Source: Rubrobacter sp.
Lineage (GTDB): Bacteria; Actinomycetota; Rubrobacteria; Rubrobacterales; Rubrobacteraceae
Length of the DNA: 7,422 nucleotides
Direction of reading: 5' to 3'
NCBI GenBank assembly: GCA_016781725.1
Contig: JADDPU010000415.1
Span: 1-7,422 of the forward strand
A program made the translations under genes and the position numbers. The notes below the pieces were generated by a model. The model did not search any database. It saw nothing but the letters and a program-made list of their open reading frames with translations, and was not told where the DNA came from. How positions within the stretch are numbered: position 1 is the stretch's first letter; each line of letters starts with the position of its first letter. Below, one piece after another: positions 1-6,705 of the stretch.

Positions 1-1050
1 CACGCCGCAGAACTTGTAGCCGTGCCCCGAGAAGCCGGCGGCGATGGCGACCTGCGGGTGCTCCGGGTGCGTGGAGATCACAAAGTGCTCGTCCGGGGTG
101 TTGGTGTACATGCAGGTCTTCGCTTCGACGAAGTCGCCGTTCATGGAAGGGACGTGGCGGGCTAGGTAGCCCCGGAGAAACTCTACCTCCTCTTCGTAGA
201 CCTCGCGGTCTATCGTCTCGGGATCGGCCGGGGTGCCGTCGACGCGGAAGAACGCCGCCTTGACGCTAGCCTCGCCGTCGATCGCCGGGAAGCTGTAGAA
301 CATGTTGCCGTCGTCCGGCTCGTAGATCCAGATAGGGAGCCGTTCTGGCGCGTAGGGTTCCACGCCGCCCACGGGCCTGAACCAGAACAGGAGCTGGCGC
401 GTAACCTCAAGCGGGAGACCGAGCTCCCCGAGCAACTCCCCGGCCCACGCCCCGGCGGTGACGACGAGCCGCTCCGCCTCGTAGGAGCCCCACTCCGTCT
501 CCACCCTAACGCCCGAAGGGCTCGCCTCCCATGAAATTATCCGCTCCTCGAACCGCAGCTCGGCGCCGAGGGCAGAGGCCCGGTCGAGGTGGGCCCGTAC
601 ACCCGCCTCGGGCCTGACGAAGCCTGCTCGCTCCTCGTAGAGGGCCACCGTCTCGGGATCGGGTTCGAAGATGGGGTAGCGGCGCTTGAGCTCCGGGGCG
701 TCCAGGATCTCGTAGGACAGCCCGTGCTCGTCGGCGCTGGCCACGCTCCCCGAGACCAGGGGGCCATCCCTGGGCCCGATCATGAGCCCGCCGTTCAGGG
801 TCATCAGCTCCTCGTCGGCCTCTCTCTCGAGTCGCTCCCACAGCTCGTAGGCGCGGAAGAGCAGCGGGACGTAGGCCGCACCCTCGAAGTAGGCTTGGCG
901 GATGATCCTGGACTCGCCGTGGCTCGACCCGCGGTCGTGGGCTGGGGTATACCGCTCCAGTCCCAAGACCCGCTTGCCACGCCCGGCGAGGTGGTAGGTA
1001 GCCGCGCTCCCCATCCCGCCGAGGCCGGCCACTATGGCGTCAAAGCTCAA
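1..1050 (-). CDS. FAD-dependent amine oxidase, monomeric sarcosine oxidase / N-methyltryptophan oxidase family (partial, C-terminus cut off)
   Basis: Probable flavoprotein oxidase that oxidises a secondary amine or imino acid with O2, releasing H2O2. The 350 visible residues align by eye along their whole length with Bacillus monomeric sarcosine oxidase (about 390 residues), so roughly 40 C-terminal residues lie outside the window. Seen: a GLGGMG Rossmann FAD motif at residues 9-14; the SHGESRIIRQAY segment with Arg48 and Arg51; Lys264, matching the O2-activating Lys265 of sarcosine oxidase; CMYTNTPDEHF with Cys313, matching the covalent FAD cysteine Cys315; and GFSGHGYKF with Lys346, matching Lys348. 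The active-site His269 of the sarcosine enzyme appears to be Phe268 here, so the substrate may differ. The TTG start is chosen because it gives the normal short N-terminus before the first strand, whereas the next Met (residue 13) would break the FAD motif; GAGAGG lies 6 bases upstream. The gene overlaps the end of the aldehyde dehydrogenase, so the two are probably co-translated. Family certain, substrate (sarcosine, N-methyltryptophan, pipecolate, saccharopine) unknown. Confidence 0.9.
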   Translation of the reverse strand, partial: MSFDAIVAGLGGMGSAATYHLAGRGKRVLGLERYTPAHDRGSSHGESRIIRQAYFEGAAYVPLLFRAYELWERLEREADEELMTLNGGLMIGPRDGPLVSGSVASADEHGLSYEILDAPELKRRYPIFEPDPETVALYEERAGFVRPEAGVRAHLDRASALGAELRFEERIISWEASPSGVRVETEWGSYEAERLVVTAGAWAGELLGELGLPLEVTRQLLFWFRPVGGVEPYAPERLPIWIYEPDDGNMFYSFPAIDGEASVKAAFFRVDGTPADPETIDREVYEEEVEFLRGYLARHVPSMNGDFVEAKTCMYTNTPDEHFVISTHPEHPQVAIAAGFSGHGYKFCGV

Positions 1051-2657
1051 ATGCCGCCTCTCTCCACCTCAGGCAGCGTGTACTCGAGGTCGGCGGGCAG
1101 GTCGGCTATGTCCATCTGGGCCTTCTGGAGCTTGCCGGCGAAGTCCCAGTTCATGGACTGCCAGCGGGTGAACTGATCCAAGACCCAGATTCCCGAGAGC
1201 CTGCTGCCGTTGCCCGATCGGCCGTTGCCCCCGAAAGGCAGGTGCGCCTCGGCGCCGCTGGTGGAGTTGTTGACCGAGAGCATCCCCGCGGTGTTTCGCG
1301 CCCGGAAGCGCAGGGCATTCTCCGCGTCGCGGGTGTAGATGGCCGCGGAGAGCCCATAGCCGTGCCCGTTGGCGAGGGCCACCGCCTCGTCGAAGGTCGA
1401 GAACGAGGCCACGCCGACTATGGGACCGAAGGTCTCGGTGTTGTAGATCTCGTCCTCCACCCGCACGCCATCGACGATCGTCGGGTGGTCGTAGATGCCG
1501 GCCTCGGGATCTCCGACGAAGCCCTCGCGCGGGTTATCCGCGCTGATGCGTCCGGTGCCGGTAGAGCCGTGGATGGTGTGGTGCTCCTGGACGAGGTCCA
1601 ACCATCCCAAAAAGCGCTCGTGGAAGCGCTCGCTGAGCATGGGGCCGTAGAGGACCTCCTCCGTCGGTTCTCCGATGGGGGCCTCCTCGACGGCGCGGGC
1701 GAATTTCGCGAGGAACTCGTCGTGGACGGACTCGTGGACGACCACGGTACCGAGCGAGGTGCACCTCTGGCCGGCGGTGCCGAAGCCGGAGAAGAGGGCA
1801 CCTTCCACTGCCAGGTCCAGGTCCGCGTCCGGCATGACGACGAGGGGGTTCTTCCCGCCGAGCTCGAGGCAAGGGGACTGCATGTGCCGCCCGCAGAGCT
1901 CCCCTATCTTCTTGCCGACCTCCGAGGAGCCCGTAAAGCCTACCTTGTCAACAAGCCCTTCGTCTAAAGCCCGCTCCAGCCCCTCGAAGGCGACCGCGCC
2001 CTCGGCCTGCACGACGTTCAGGACGCCGTCGGGGAGGCCGCCGGCCACGAAGAGCCGCGCCAGGGCGTCGCCGATGGCCGGGGAGTACTCGGCTGGCTTC
2101 CAGACCACGGCGTTGCCGCAGGTGAGCGCCGGGATCAGGTACCACGAAGGCACGGCCACCGGGAAGTTGCCGGCGGTGATGATGGCCGCAACCCCGACCG
2201 GCATCCTGAAGGTAAAGAGCTGCTTGTCCGGCATCTCGGAGGGGACGGTCTGGCCGTAGAGGCGCCTACCCTCGCCGGTAAAGAAGTCGCAGGTGTCTAT
2301 GATCTCCTGCACCTCGCCCAAAGACTCGGCGTAGGGCTTGCCGATCTCGCGGGTCACCAGGCGCGCCAGCGCCTCCTTGTTGTTCTCGACGATGCGACCT
2401 ATCTTCTTTATGGCCTGCGAGCGGATGGGGGCCGGAACGGCGGCCCAATCCTTCTGCGCCTCGCGCGCCGCCCGGCACGCCTCGACGAACGTTCCGGCAT
2501 CCCCGAGTAGGACCTCGGCCACCGTCTCTTCGGTGCGCGCCGGGTTCGTCGAGGTCATGCGTCCGCCCGGCGCCTCCTCGAGCGTCCGTCCGCCTACCAG
2601 CGAGGCGACGGTGCGGGTCGCTGAGCCGGTCCCTTCGCGGGCGTCGGTGGTGTGCAT
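1047..2657 (-). CDS. NAD(P)-dependent aldehyde dehydrogenase, ALDH7-like (possible semialdehyde dehydrogenase)
   Basis: A 536-residue soluble enzyme oxidising an aldehyde to an acid with NAD(P)+. All core ALDH residues are present: Asn164 in TAGNFP (oxyanion hole), Lys187 in WKPAEYSP (cofactor), FTGSSEVGKK at 241-250, general base Glu265 in ELGGKNP, nucleophile Cys299 in GTAGQRCT, and Glu408 in the ETFGP motif. GTAGQRCT, NTETFGPI and TSGAE (466-470) followed by FGG resemble the ALDH7 group, which includes alpha-aminoadipate semialdehyde / piperidine-6-carboxylate dehydrogenases (AmaB, ALDH7A1). The tail after FGG differs from those enzymes, so the substrate is not fixed; other semialdehydes, or formaldehyde if the neighbour is a sarcosine oxidase, remain possible. 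ATG at 2657 is preferred over Met34 because GGAGGT (2668-2663) lies 5 bases upstream. The first 20 residues look like a loose extension. It is the first gene of a two-gene operon with the FAD oxidase and is transcribed divergently from the proline genes. Confidence 0.92.
   Translation of the reverse strand: MHTTDAREGTGSATRTVASLVGGRTLEEAPGGRMTSTNPARTEETVAEVLLGDAGTFVEACRAAREAQKDWAAVPAPIRSQAIKKIGRIVENNKEALARLVTREIGKPYAESLGEVQEIIDTCDFFTGEGRRLYGQTVPSEMPDKQLFTFRMPVGVAAIITAGNFPVAVPSWYLIPALTCGNAVVWKPAEYSPAIGDALARLFVAGGLPDGVLNVVQAEGAVAFEGLERALDEGLVDKVGFTGSSEVGKKIGELCGRHMQSPCLELGGKNPLVVMPDADLDLAVEGALFSGFGTAGQRCTSLGTVVVHESVHDEFLAKFARAVEEAPIGEPTEEVLYGPMLSERFHERFLGWLDLVQEHHTIHGSTGTGRISADNPREGFVGDPEAGIYDHPTIVDGVRVEDEIYNTETFGPIVGVASFSTFDEAVALANGHGYGLSAAIYTRDAENALRFRARNTAGMLSVNNSTSGAEAHLPFGGNGRSGNGSRLSGIWVLDQFTRWQSMNWDFAGKLQKAQMDIADLPADLEYTLPEVERGGI
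1057..1062 (-). promoter_or_regulatory. Ribosome binding site for the TTG-started oxidase gene
   Basis: On the minus strand GAGAGG is followed by a 6-base spacer and then TTG at 1050-1048. The TTG overlaps the TGA stop of the aldehyde dehydrogenase (1049-1047), so the site sits inside the last codons of that gene. It supports TTG as the real start and suggests that ribosomes finishing the dehydrogenase restart on the oxidase. Confidence 0.6.
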
Positions 2658-2832
2658 CTCTTACCTCCAGGCCTTCACCGTTGCTACCTCCTACCATCGT
2701 ACATCATGATCTCGTGGCCCCGCCCGAGGCGCCGGTAAGGTTGCAAACCACGACGCGCCTTACGGGTGATGCTTAAAGTAAAATCCGGGTAAAGAGCAGG
2801 GGTAGTATCGGCTCTCGCGTGGGGTGTAAAAG
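2658..2832. promoter_or_regulatory. Divergent promoter region between the aldehyde dehydrogenase and proline dehydrogenase operons
   Basis: These 175 bases must carry promoters for both divergent operons. It is locally more AT-rich than the genes, especially 2767-2808. For the leftward operon TACGAT (2701-2696, minus) fits a TAnnAT -10 box about 28 bases before the Shine-Dalgarno sequence, but no good -35 box is seen. For the rightward operon TAGTAT (2803-2808) is the best -10 candidate, also without a convincing -35. Possible operators: an 8-base perfect palindrome ATCATGAT (2703-2710), and GTAAGG (2735-2740) inverted as CCTTAC (2758-2763) around TTGCAA (2741-2746). Ribosome sites are GGAGGT (2668-2663, minus) and a weaker GGGGTG (2821-2826, plus). 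The promoter role is inferred from gene orientation; individual boxes are tentative. Confidence 0.55.
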
Positions 2833-3750
2833 ATGGGAATAGTAGACAAGGCCATAGCCAACTCGGTGCCCGTTATCCCTAGGCCCATCGTGAAAAAGAT
2901 ATCGAGCCGCTACATCGCCGGCGACACGCTGGATGAGGCGGTCTCCACGGTCAGGGAGCTGAACGAGCGGGGCTGCGTCGCCACCATCGACCTGCTCGGC
3001 GAGAGCACCGAGAGCAAGGCCGACGCCGCCGGGAAGCTCAAAGACTACAAAAAGGTAGTCGATACCCTCGACGAGCACGGCCTGAAGAGCGGTATCTCGG
3101 TGAAGCTCACGGGCCTCGGCCTCACGCTGAGCGAGGAGCTCTGCCGGGCGAACCTCGAAGAGATCGTCGAGTACGCCGGCGCCCGCGGCCGCTTCGTGCG
3201 GGTCGACATGGAGGACTCGCCTTACACCGAGACGACGCTCCGGATCGTCGAGGACACGCACCGGCGGTACGGGAACACGGGAGCGGTCTTGCAGGCTTAC
3301 ATGCGCCGCAGCATCGAGGACGTGCAGCGCGCCGTGCGGGCCGGCTACTCCGTGCGGCTGTGCAAGGGCATCTACGACGAGCCGCGAAAGGTGGCCTACA
3401 AGGACTTCCACACCGTCAGGCAGAACTACATCCTCCTGCTCGACGAGTTGCTAAGGGGCGGCGTCTACGTCGGCATAGCGACGCACGACGAGTTCCTGAT
3501 CTGGCACGCGCTGCGCCTGATCCACCAGCTCGAGGTCCCCAAGGACCGCTACGAGTTCCAGATGCTCCTCGGGGTCGACGAGGAGCTCAGGGGCATCCTG
3601 GTCGAGGCCGGGCACAAGCTCAGGGTCTACGTGCCCTTCGGGGAGGACTGGTACGAGTACTCGACCCGCCGCCTCAAGGAGAACCCCAAGATCGCCGGCT
3701 ACGTCGCAAAAGACGTGATCGGGAGCATCACAGACGCCGTGAAGAGATAG
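2833..3750 (+). CDS. Proline dehydrogenase, monofunctional, FAD-dependent
   Basis: Oxidises L-proline to delta-1-pyrroline-5-carboxylate (P5C), reducing FAD and passing electrons on, normally to the membrane quinone pool. At 305 residues it has the length of the free-standing Thermus/Deinococcus enzymes (about 305-310), not of bifunctional PutA. It is a single beta/alpha barrel. Visible family motifs: SVKLTGLG with Lys91; RVDMEDS with Asp125; VLQAYMRR (152-159); VRLCKGIYDEP (174-184); ATHDE (216-220); YEFQMLLG (240-247); and the C-terminal RVYVPFGEDWYEYSTRRL, whose paired Arg279-Arg280 correspond to the residues that bind the proline carboxylate. ATG at 2833 has a modest GGGGTG ribosome site 6 bases upstream. 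It is the first gene of a two-gene operon, 12 bases before P5C dehydrogenase. No signal peptide or membrane segment is seen. Function is secure from motifs and context; names used elsewhere for such genes are putB and fadM. Confidence 0.96.
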   Translation: MGIVDKAIANSVPVIPRPIVKKISSRYIAGDTLDEAVSTVRELNERGCVATIDLLGESTESKADAAGKLKDYKKVVDTLDEHGLKSGISVKLTGLGLTLSEELCRANLEEIVEYAGARGRFVRVDMEDSPYTETTLRIVEDTHRRYGNTGAVLQAYMRRSIEDVQRAVRAGYSVRLCKGIYDEPRKVAYKDFHTVRQNYILLLDELLRGGVYVGIATHDEFLIWHALRLIHQLEVPKDRYEFQMLLGVDEELRGILVEAGHKLRVYVPFGEDWYEYSTRRLKENPKIAGYVAKDVIGSITDAVKR

Positions 3751-3762
3751 GAGCGACTGCGC

Positions 3763-5313
3763 ATGGGACTGATACCGTACAAGAACGAAGAGTACCTGGA
3801 CTGGTCAGACGAGAAGAACGTAGCGGCCATGCAGGCGGCCTTGAGGGACGTCGGGGAGCGCCTGGACCGGAGTTACCCCGCCATCATCGGCGGCCAGCGC
3901 GTCGAGACCGACGGCGAGATAGTCTCCGTCAACCCGGCGAACCCCTCGCAGGTCGTAGGACGGACCGCGAGCGCCACCGAGCGCGAGGCCGACATGGCGC
4001 TCGAGACCGCGACGGCGACCTTCCAGACGTGGAGCCGCACCTCTCCCGAGGCGCGGGCGCGCATCCTCCTTAGGGCTTCGGCGATCATGAAGCGCCGCAA
4101 GTTCGAGCTTCTGGCGTGGGAGGTCTACGAGGGCGGCAAGCCCTGGGCCGAGGCCGACGCGCAGGTGGCGGAAGCCATAGATTTCCTGGAGTACTACGCA
4201 AGGGAGATGCTGCGTCTTAAGGACGGGGTGGAGATCTACGCCGTTCCCGGCGAGGAGAGCCGCTACACCTACCAGCCGATGGGCGTGGGCGTCGTCATAG
4301 CCCCCTGGAACTTCCCGACGGCCATCCTCACCGGCATGTCGAGCGCGGCCATCGTCACGGGCAACACCGTAGTCATGAAGCCTTCCGAGTTCACCCCCGT
4401 AGTCGGGGCGATCGTCGCCGAGATCTTCGAGGAGGCGGGGCTGCCAGAGGGCGTCGTGAACTTTCTGCCCGGCTACGGCTACGAGGTAGGGGACTACCTC
4501 GTGCAGGACGCGCGCACGCGCTTTATCTCGTTCACCGGCTCGATGCGGACGGGGCTCAGGATAAACGAGCTCGCCGCCAAGCAGATAGAGAACCAGCGCT
4601 GGGTCAAGCGGGTCATAGCCGAGATGGGCGGCAAGGACGCGATGGTCATAGACGACTCGGCCGACCTCGACTCCGCCGCCGCGGACATCGTCAAGAGCGC
4701 CTACGGCTACTCGGGCCAGAAGTGCTCCGCAGCATCCCGCGCCATCCTGCACGAGGACATCTACGACGAGGTGCTTGACAAGGTCCTCGAGCGGGCCAGG
4801 ACGCTCAAGATCGGCGTTCCCGAGACCCCCGAGGTGAACGTCGGCCCGGTCATAAGCGAGCCGCAGTTCGAGAAGGTGTCAAGCTACGTGGATGCCGGCA
4901 AAGAGGAGGGCGAGCGCCTCCTCGGTGAGGACCCCGGCGACCCGGAGAAGGGCTACTTCGTCAGCCCCACGATCTTCGAGGTCGAGCGGAGCGCGAGGGT
5001 GGCGCAGGAGGAGATCTTCGGCCCCGTCCTCTCCGTCATAAAGGCCCGCGACTTCGACAACGCGCTCGAGATCGCCAACGACAGCCCCTTCGGCCTGACC
5101 GGCGGCGTCTACTCGAAGAACCGCGACCACCTCGAGCGCGCCCGCGAGGAGTTCAAGGCCGGCAACGTCTACTTCAACCGCGGCATCACCGGCGCCTTGG
5201 TAGGCGTCCAGCCCTTCGGCGGCTTCGGCATGAGCGGCACCGACTCCAAGGCCGGCGGCCCCGACTACCTCCCGCTGCACATGCTCGCAAAGACCGTGGT
5301 CGAGAGGTTCTAG
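3763..5313 (+). CDS. pruA: L-glutamate gamma-semialdehyde dehydrogenase (1-pyrroline-5-carboxylate dehydrogenase)
   Basis: Second step of proline catabolism: NAD+-dependent oxidation of glutamate semialdehyde (the hydrolysed form of P5C) to L-glutamate. The 516 residues equal the usual length of the Thermus/Bacillus (RocA-type) enzyme. The N-terminal YKNEEYLDWSD region is typical of this subfamily. ALDH core residues: Asn183 in APWNFP, Lys206 in MKPSEFTP, FTGSMRTGLR (257-266), Glu287 in AEMGGKD, Cys321 in SGQKCSAASR, Glu417 in EEIFGPV, and the substrate-anchor loop FGGFGMSGTDSKAGG (485-499). These lie within one residue of the Thermus catalytic numbering. AGGAG (3749-3753) overlaps the proline dehydrogenase stop codon and is followed by a 9-base spacer, so the two genes are one operon and probably translationally coupled; this favours handing P5C from one enzyme to the next. 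Ten of its 28 Ile codons are ATA and none is ATT. The next gene is convergent, 9 bases away. Confidence 0.97.
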   Translation: MGLIPYKNEEYLDWSDEKNVAAMQAALRDVGERLDRSYPAIIGGQRVETDGEIVSVNPANPSQVVGRTASATEREADMALETATATFQTWSRTSPEARARILLRASAIMKRRKFELLAWEVYEGGKPWAEADAQVAEAIDFLEYYAREMLRLKDGVEIYAVPGEESRYTYQPMGVGVVIAPWNFPTAILTGMSSAAIVTGNTVVMKPSEFTPVVGAIVAEIFEEAGLPEGVVNFLPGYGYEVGDYLVQDARTRFISFTGSMRTGLRINELAAKQIENQRWVKRVIAEMGGKDAMVIDDSADLDSAAADIVKSAYGYSGQKCSAASRAILHEDIYDEVLDKVLERARTLKIGVPETPEVNVGPVISEPQFEKVSSYVDAGKEEGERLLGEDPGDPEKGYFVSPTIFEVERSARVAQEEIFGPVLSVIKARDFDNALEIANDSPFGLTGGVYSKNRDHLERAREEFKAGNVYFNRGITGALVGVQPFGGFGMSGTDSKAGGPDYLPLHMLAKTVVERF

Positions 5314-5322
5314 CAGGCGCTA

Positions 5323-6705
5323 TTACTCGGACGCTTTCACGCTTTGGTTGGCGCGCTCGAACTTGCCAGAGAGTATGGTGGCGGCCTGGATCACGGGGCT
5401 GAGGACCGGACCGTAGGGCGGGGAGTAGGCTAAGTCTATGTCGACGAGATCCGTATAAGAGAGCTTGCCCCAGAGGGCGGTGGCGCAGATGTCCGTGAGC
5501 TTGTCCGCCCCGGAGCCCGCCGACTCTGCCCCGAGCAGACGTCCTGACGCTTTGTCCGCTATGAGCTTGAGGAAGACCTTCTCCGCGCCGGGGTAGTAGG
5601 CCGCCCGGTCGTAGACCTCGACCTCGGCGCTCACGGCCTCGAAGCCGGCGACTTCGGCCTCCCGCTCGGAGAGGCCGGTCTTGCCGACCCCGAGGCCGAA
5701 GACCTTGAAGATGCCGGTGCCGAGGACGCCGGGGAACTCCAGAGCGTGGTGTTCGGCGGGGCTGGCGGCGTTGGTGCCGGCGACCCGGCCCATCTGGTTG
5801 GCGGTGTCGCCCAAGGGTACCCAGACCGGTCTGCCGCTTACCAGGTTGGTGGTCTCCACGCAGTCGCCGGCCGCCCAGACGTCGGGGAGGGAAGTCTTCA
5901 TGCGCGTGTCCACCCGGATGGCCCCGGTAGGGCCAATCTCCGCCCCGGCCTCCTCCGCGAGGTCGACGCAGGGGCTTATGCCGACGCCGACGATCACGAG
6001 GTCCGTCTCCAGATCGGCGTCCCCGAACCTCACACCCCGGATGCGCCCTTCCCCGACGAACTCCTCGACCTTCGTGCCAATGTAGGCTCTCACGCCGTTC
6101 TCCCTCAGGTGGTTCTCGACCCTCTCTGAGACCTCGGCTCCGTAGGCGAGGGCGACGCGGTCCTCGCCCTCGACCAGAGAGACCTCCATCCCGATTCGGC
6201 ACAGGTTCTCCGCCACCTCGAGCCCGATGTACCCCCCGCCCACCACGACCGCCCTCTTCGGGGAGCGCTCCTCCATGTACCGCCGCACCCCGTCTGAGTC
6301 CGTCAGGAAGCGGAGCTTGAAGACCCCGTCGAGGTCTGCTCCGGGGATGGGGGGGAGGACGGCCCTGGCGCCGGTGGCGACGATGAGCCGGTCGTAGGAG
6401 TCCTCGAACGCCTCGCCGGTCGCGAGGTCGCGCACGGAGAGCACCTTCTTTCGGGGATCTATCCTCTCTACGCGGTGACGAACGAGGACCTCGATCTCTT
6501 GCTCGGCGAACCGCTCGGGGGTGCGGGCGACGAGCTCTTCGCGCTTCCCGACCACGCCCGAGAGGAGGTAAGGCAGCCCGCACTCGCTGATGGAAGGCTC
6601 CGGTTCCTCCTGGTAGACCGTGATCTCCATCTCAGGGTCCACCCTGCGTGCCCTCGACGCCGCCTTCGTCCCGGCCGCCACCCCACCCACGATAACCAAC
6701 CGCAT
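5323..6705 (-). CDS. FAD-dependent pyridine nucleotide-disulfide oxidoreductase, CoA-disulfide reductase / NADH oxidase type
   Basis: A 460-residue soluble flavoprotein of the single-cysteine disulfide reductase group, which reduces CoA disulfide, persulfide/polysulfide or O2 with NAD(P)H. Seen: N-terminal FAD motif GGVAAGTKAASRARR (7-21); ISECGLPY with the lone redox Cys42, matching Cys43 of Staphylococcus CoA-disulfide reductase; ATGA (110-113); NAD motif VVGGGYIGLE (154-163), with Glu179 at the end of the second strand, which usually points to NADH rather than NADPH; second FAD motif WAAGD (277-281); then the dimerisation domain with YYPGA (370-374) and YSPPYGP (427-433), both tyrosine motifs typical of CoA-disulfide reductases. 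It ends without a C-terminal rhodanese domain. ATG at 6705 follows GGAGG (6720-6716). The upstream terminator suggests its own promoter. NADH oxidase or a ferredoxin-reductase-like role are alternatives; the exact substrate cannot be read from sequence. Confidence 0.88.
   Translation of the reverse strand: MRLVIVGGVAAGTKAASRARRVDPEMEITVYQEEPEPSISECGLPYLLSGVVGKREELVARTPERFAEQEIEVLVRHRVERIDPRKKVLSVRDLATGEAFEDSYDRLIVATGARAVLPPIPGADLDGVFKLRFLTDSDGVRRYMEERSPKRAVVVGGGYIGLEVAENLCRIGMEVSLVEGEDRVALAYGAEVSERVENHLRENGVRAYIGTKVEEFVGEGRIRGVRFGDADLETDLVIVGVGISPCVDLAEEAGAEIGPTGAIRVDTRMKTSLPDVWAAGDCVETTNLVSGRPVWVPLGDTANQMGRVAGTNAASPAEHHALEFPGVLGTGIFKVFGLGVGKTGLSEREAEVAGFEAVSAEVEVYDRAAYYPGAEKVFLKLIADKASGRLLGAESAGSGADKLTDICATALWGKLSYTDLVDIDLAYSPPYGPVLSPVIQAATILSGKFERANQSVKASE

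Noticed and set aside
506..841. Short frames on both strands within 210-1176 that might look like small genes
   Set aside because: They overlap the 350-codon oxidase frame, which begins at TTG and is therefore missed if only ATG starts are used for long frames.
1242..1967. Plus-strand open frames opposite the aldehyde dehydrogenase (also 1675-2259)
   Set aside because: Low-complexity translations opposite a gene with all ALDH catalytic residues; no sign of real coding.
2266..2697. A 143-codon minus-strand frame starting upstream of the aldehyde dehydrogenase ATG
   Set aside because: It overlaps the dehydrogenase in another frame and is Arg/Gly-rich without motifs; the real ATG at 2657 has the better placed Shine-Dalgarno sequence.
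3360..4073. A plus-strand open frame crossing the proline dehydrogenase / pruA junction, which could suggest a fusion
   Set aside because: It is out of frame with both genes, Arg-rich and without motifs; both enzymes have intact ends and their own start and stop codons.
3805..4752. A 315-codon minus-strand open frame antisense to pruA
   Set aside because: Antisense frame created by codon bias in high-GC DNA; no ribosome site or family motif seen.
5186..6583. A 465-codon minus-strand open frame overlapping the disulfide reductase gene
   Set aside because: It is very rich in Arg, Gly and Pro with no recognisable motif, and runs in another frame under a gene with clear FAD, NAD and Cys motifs: a high-GC shadow.
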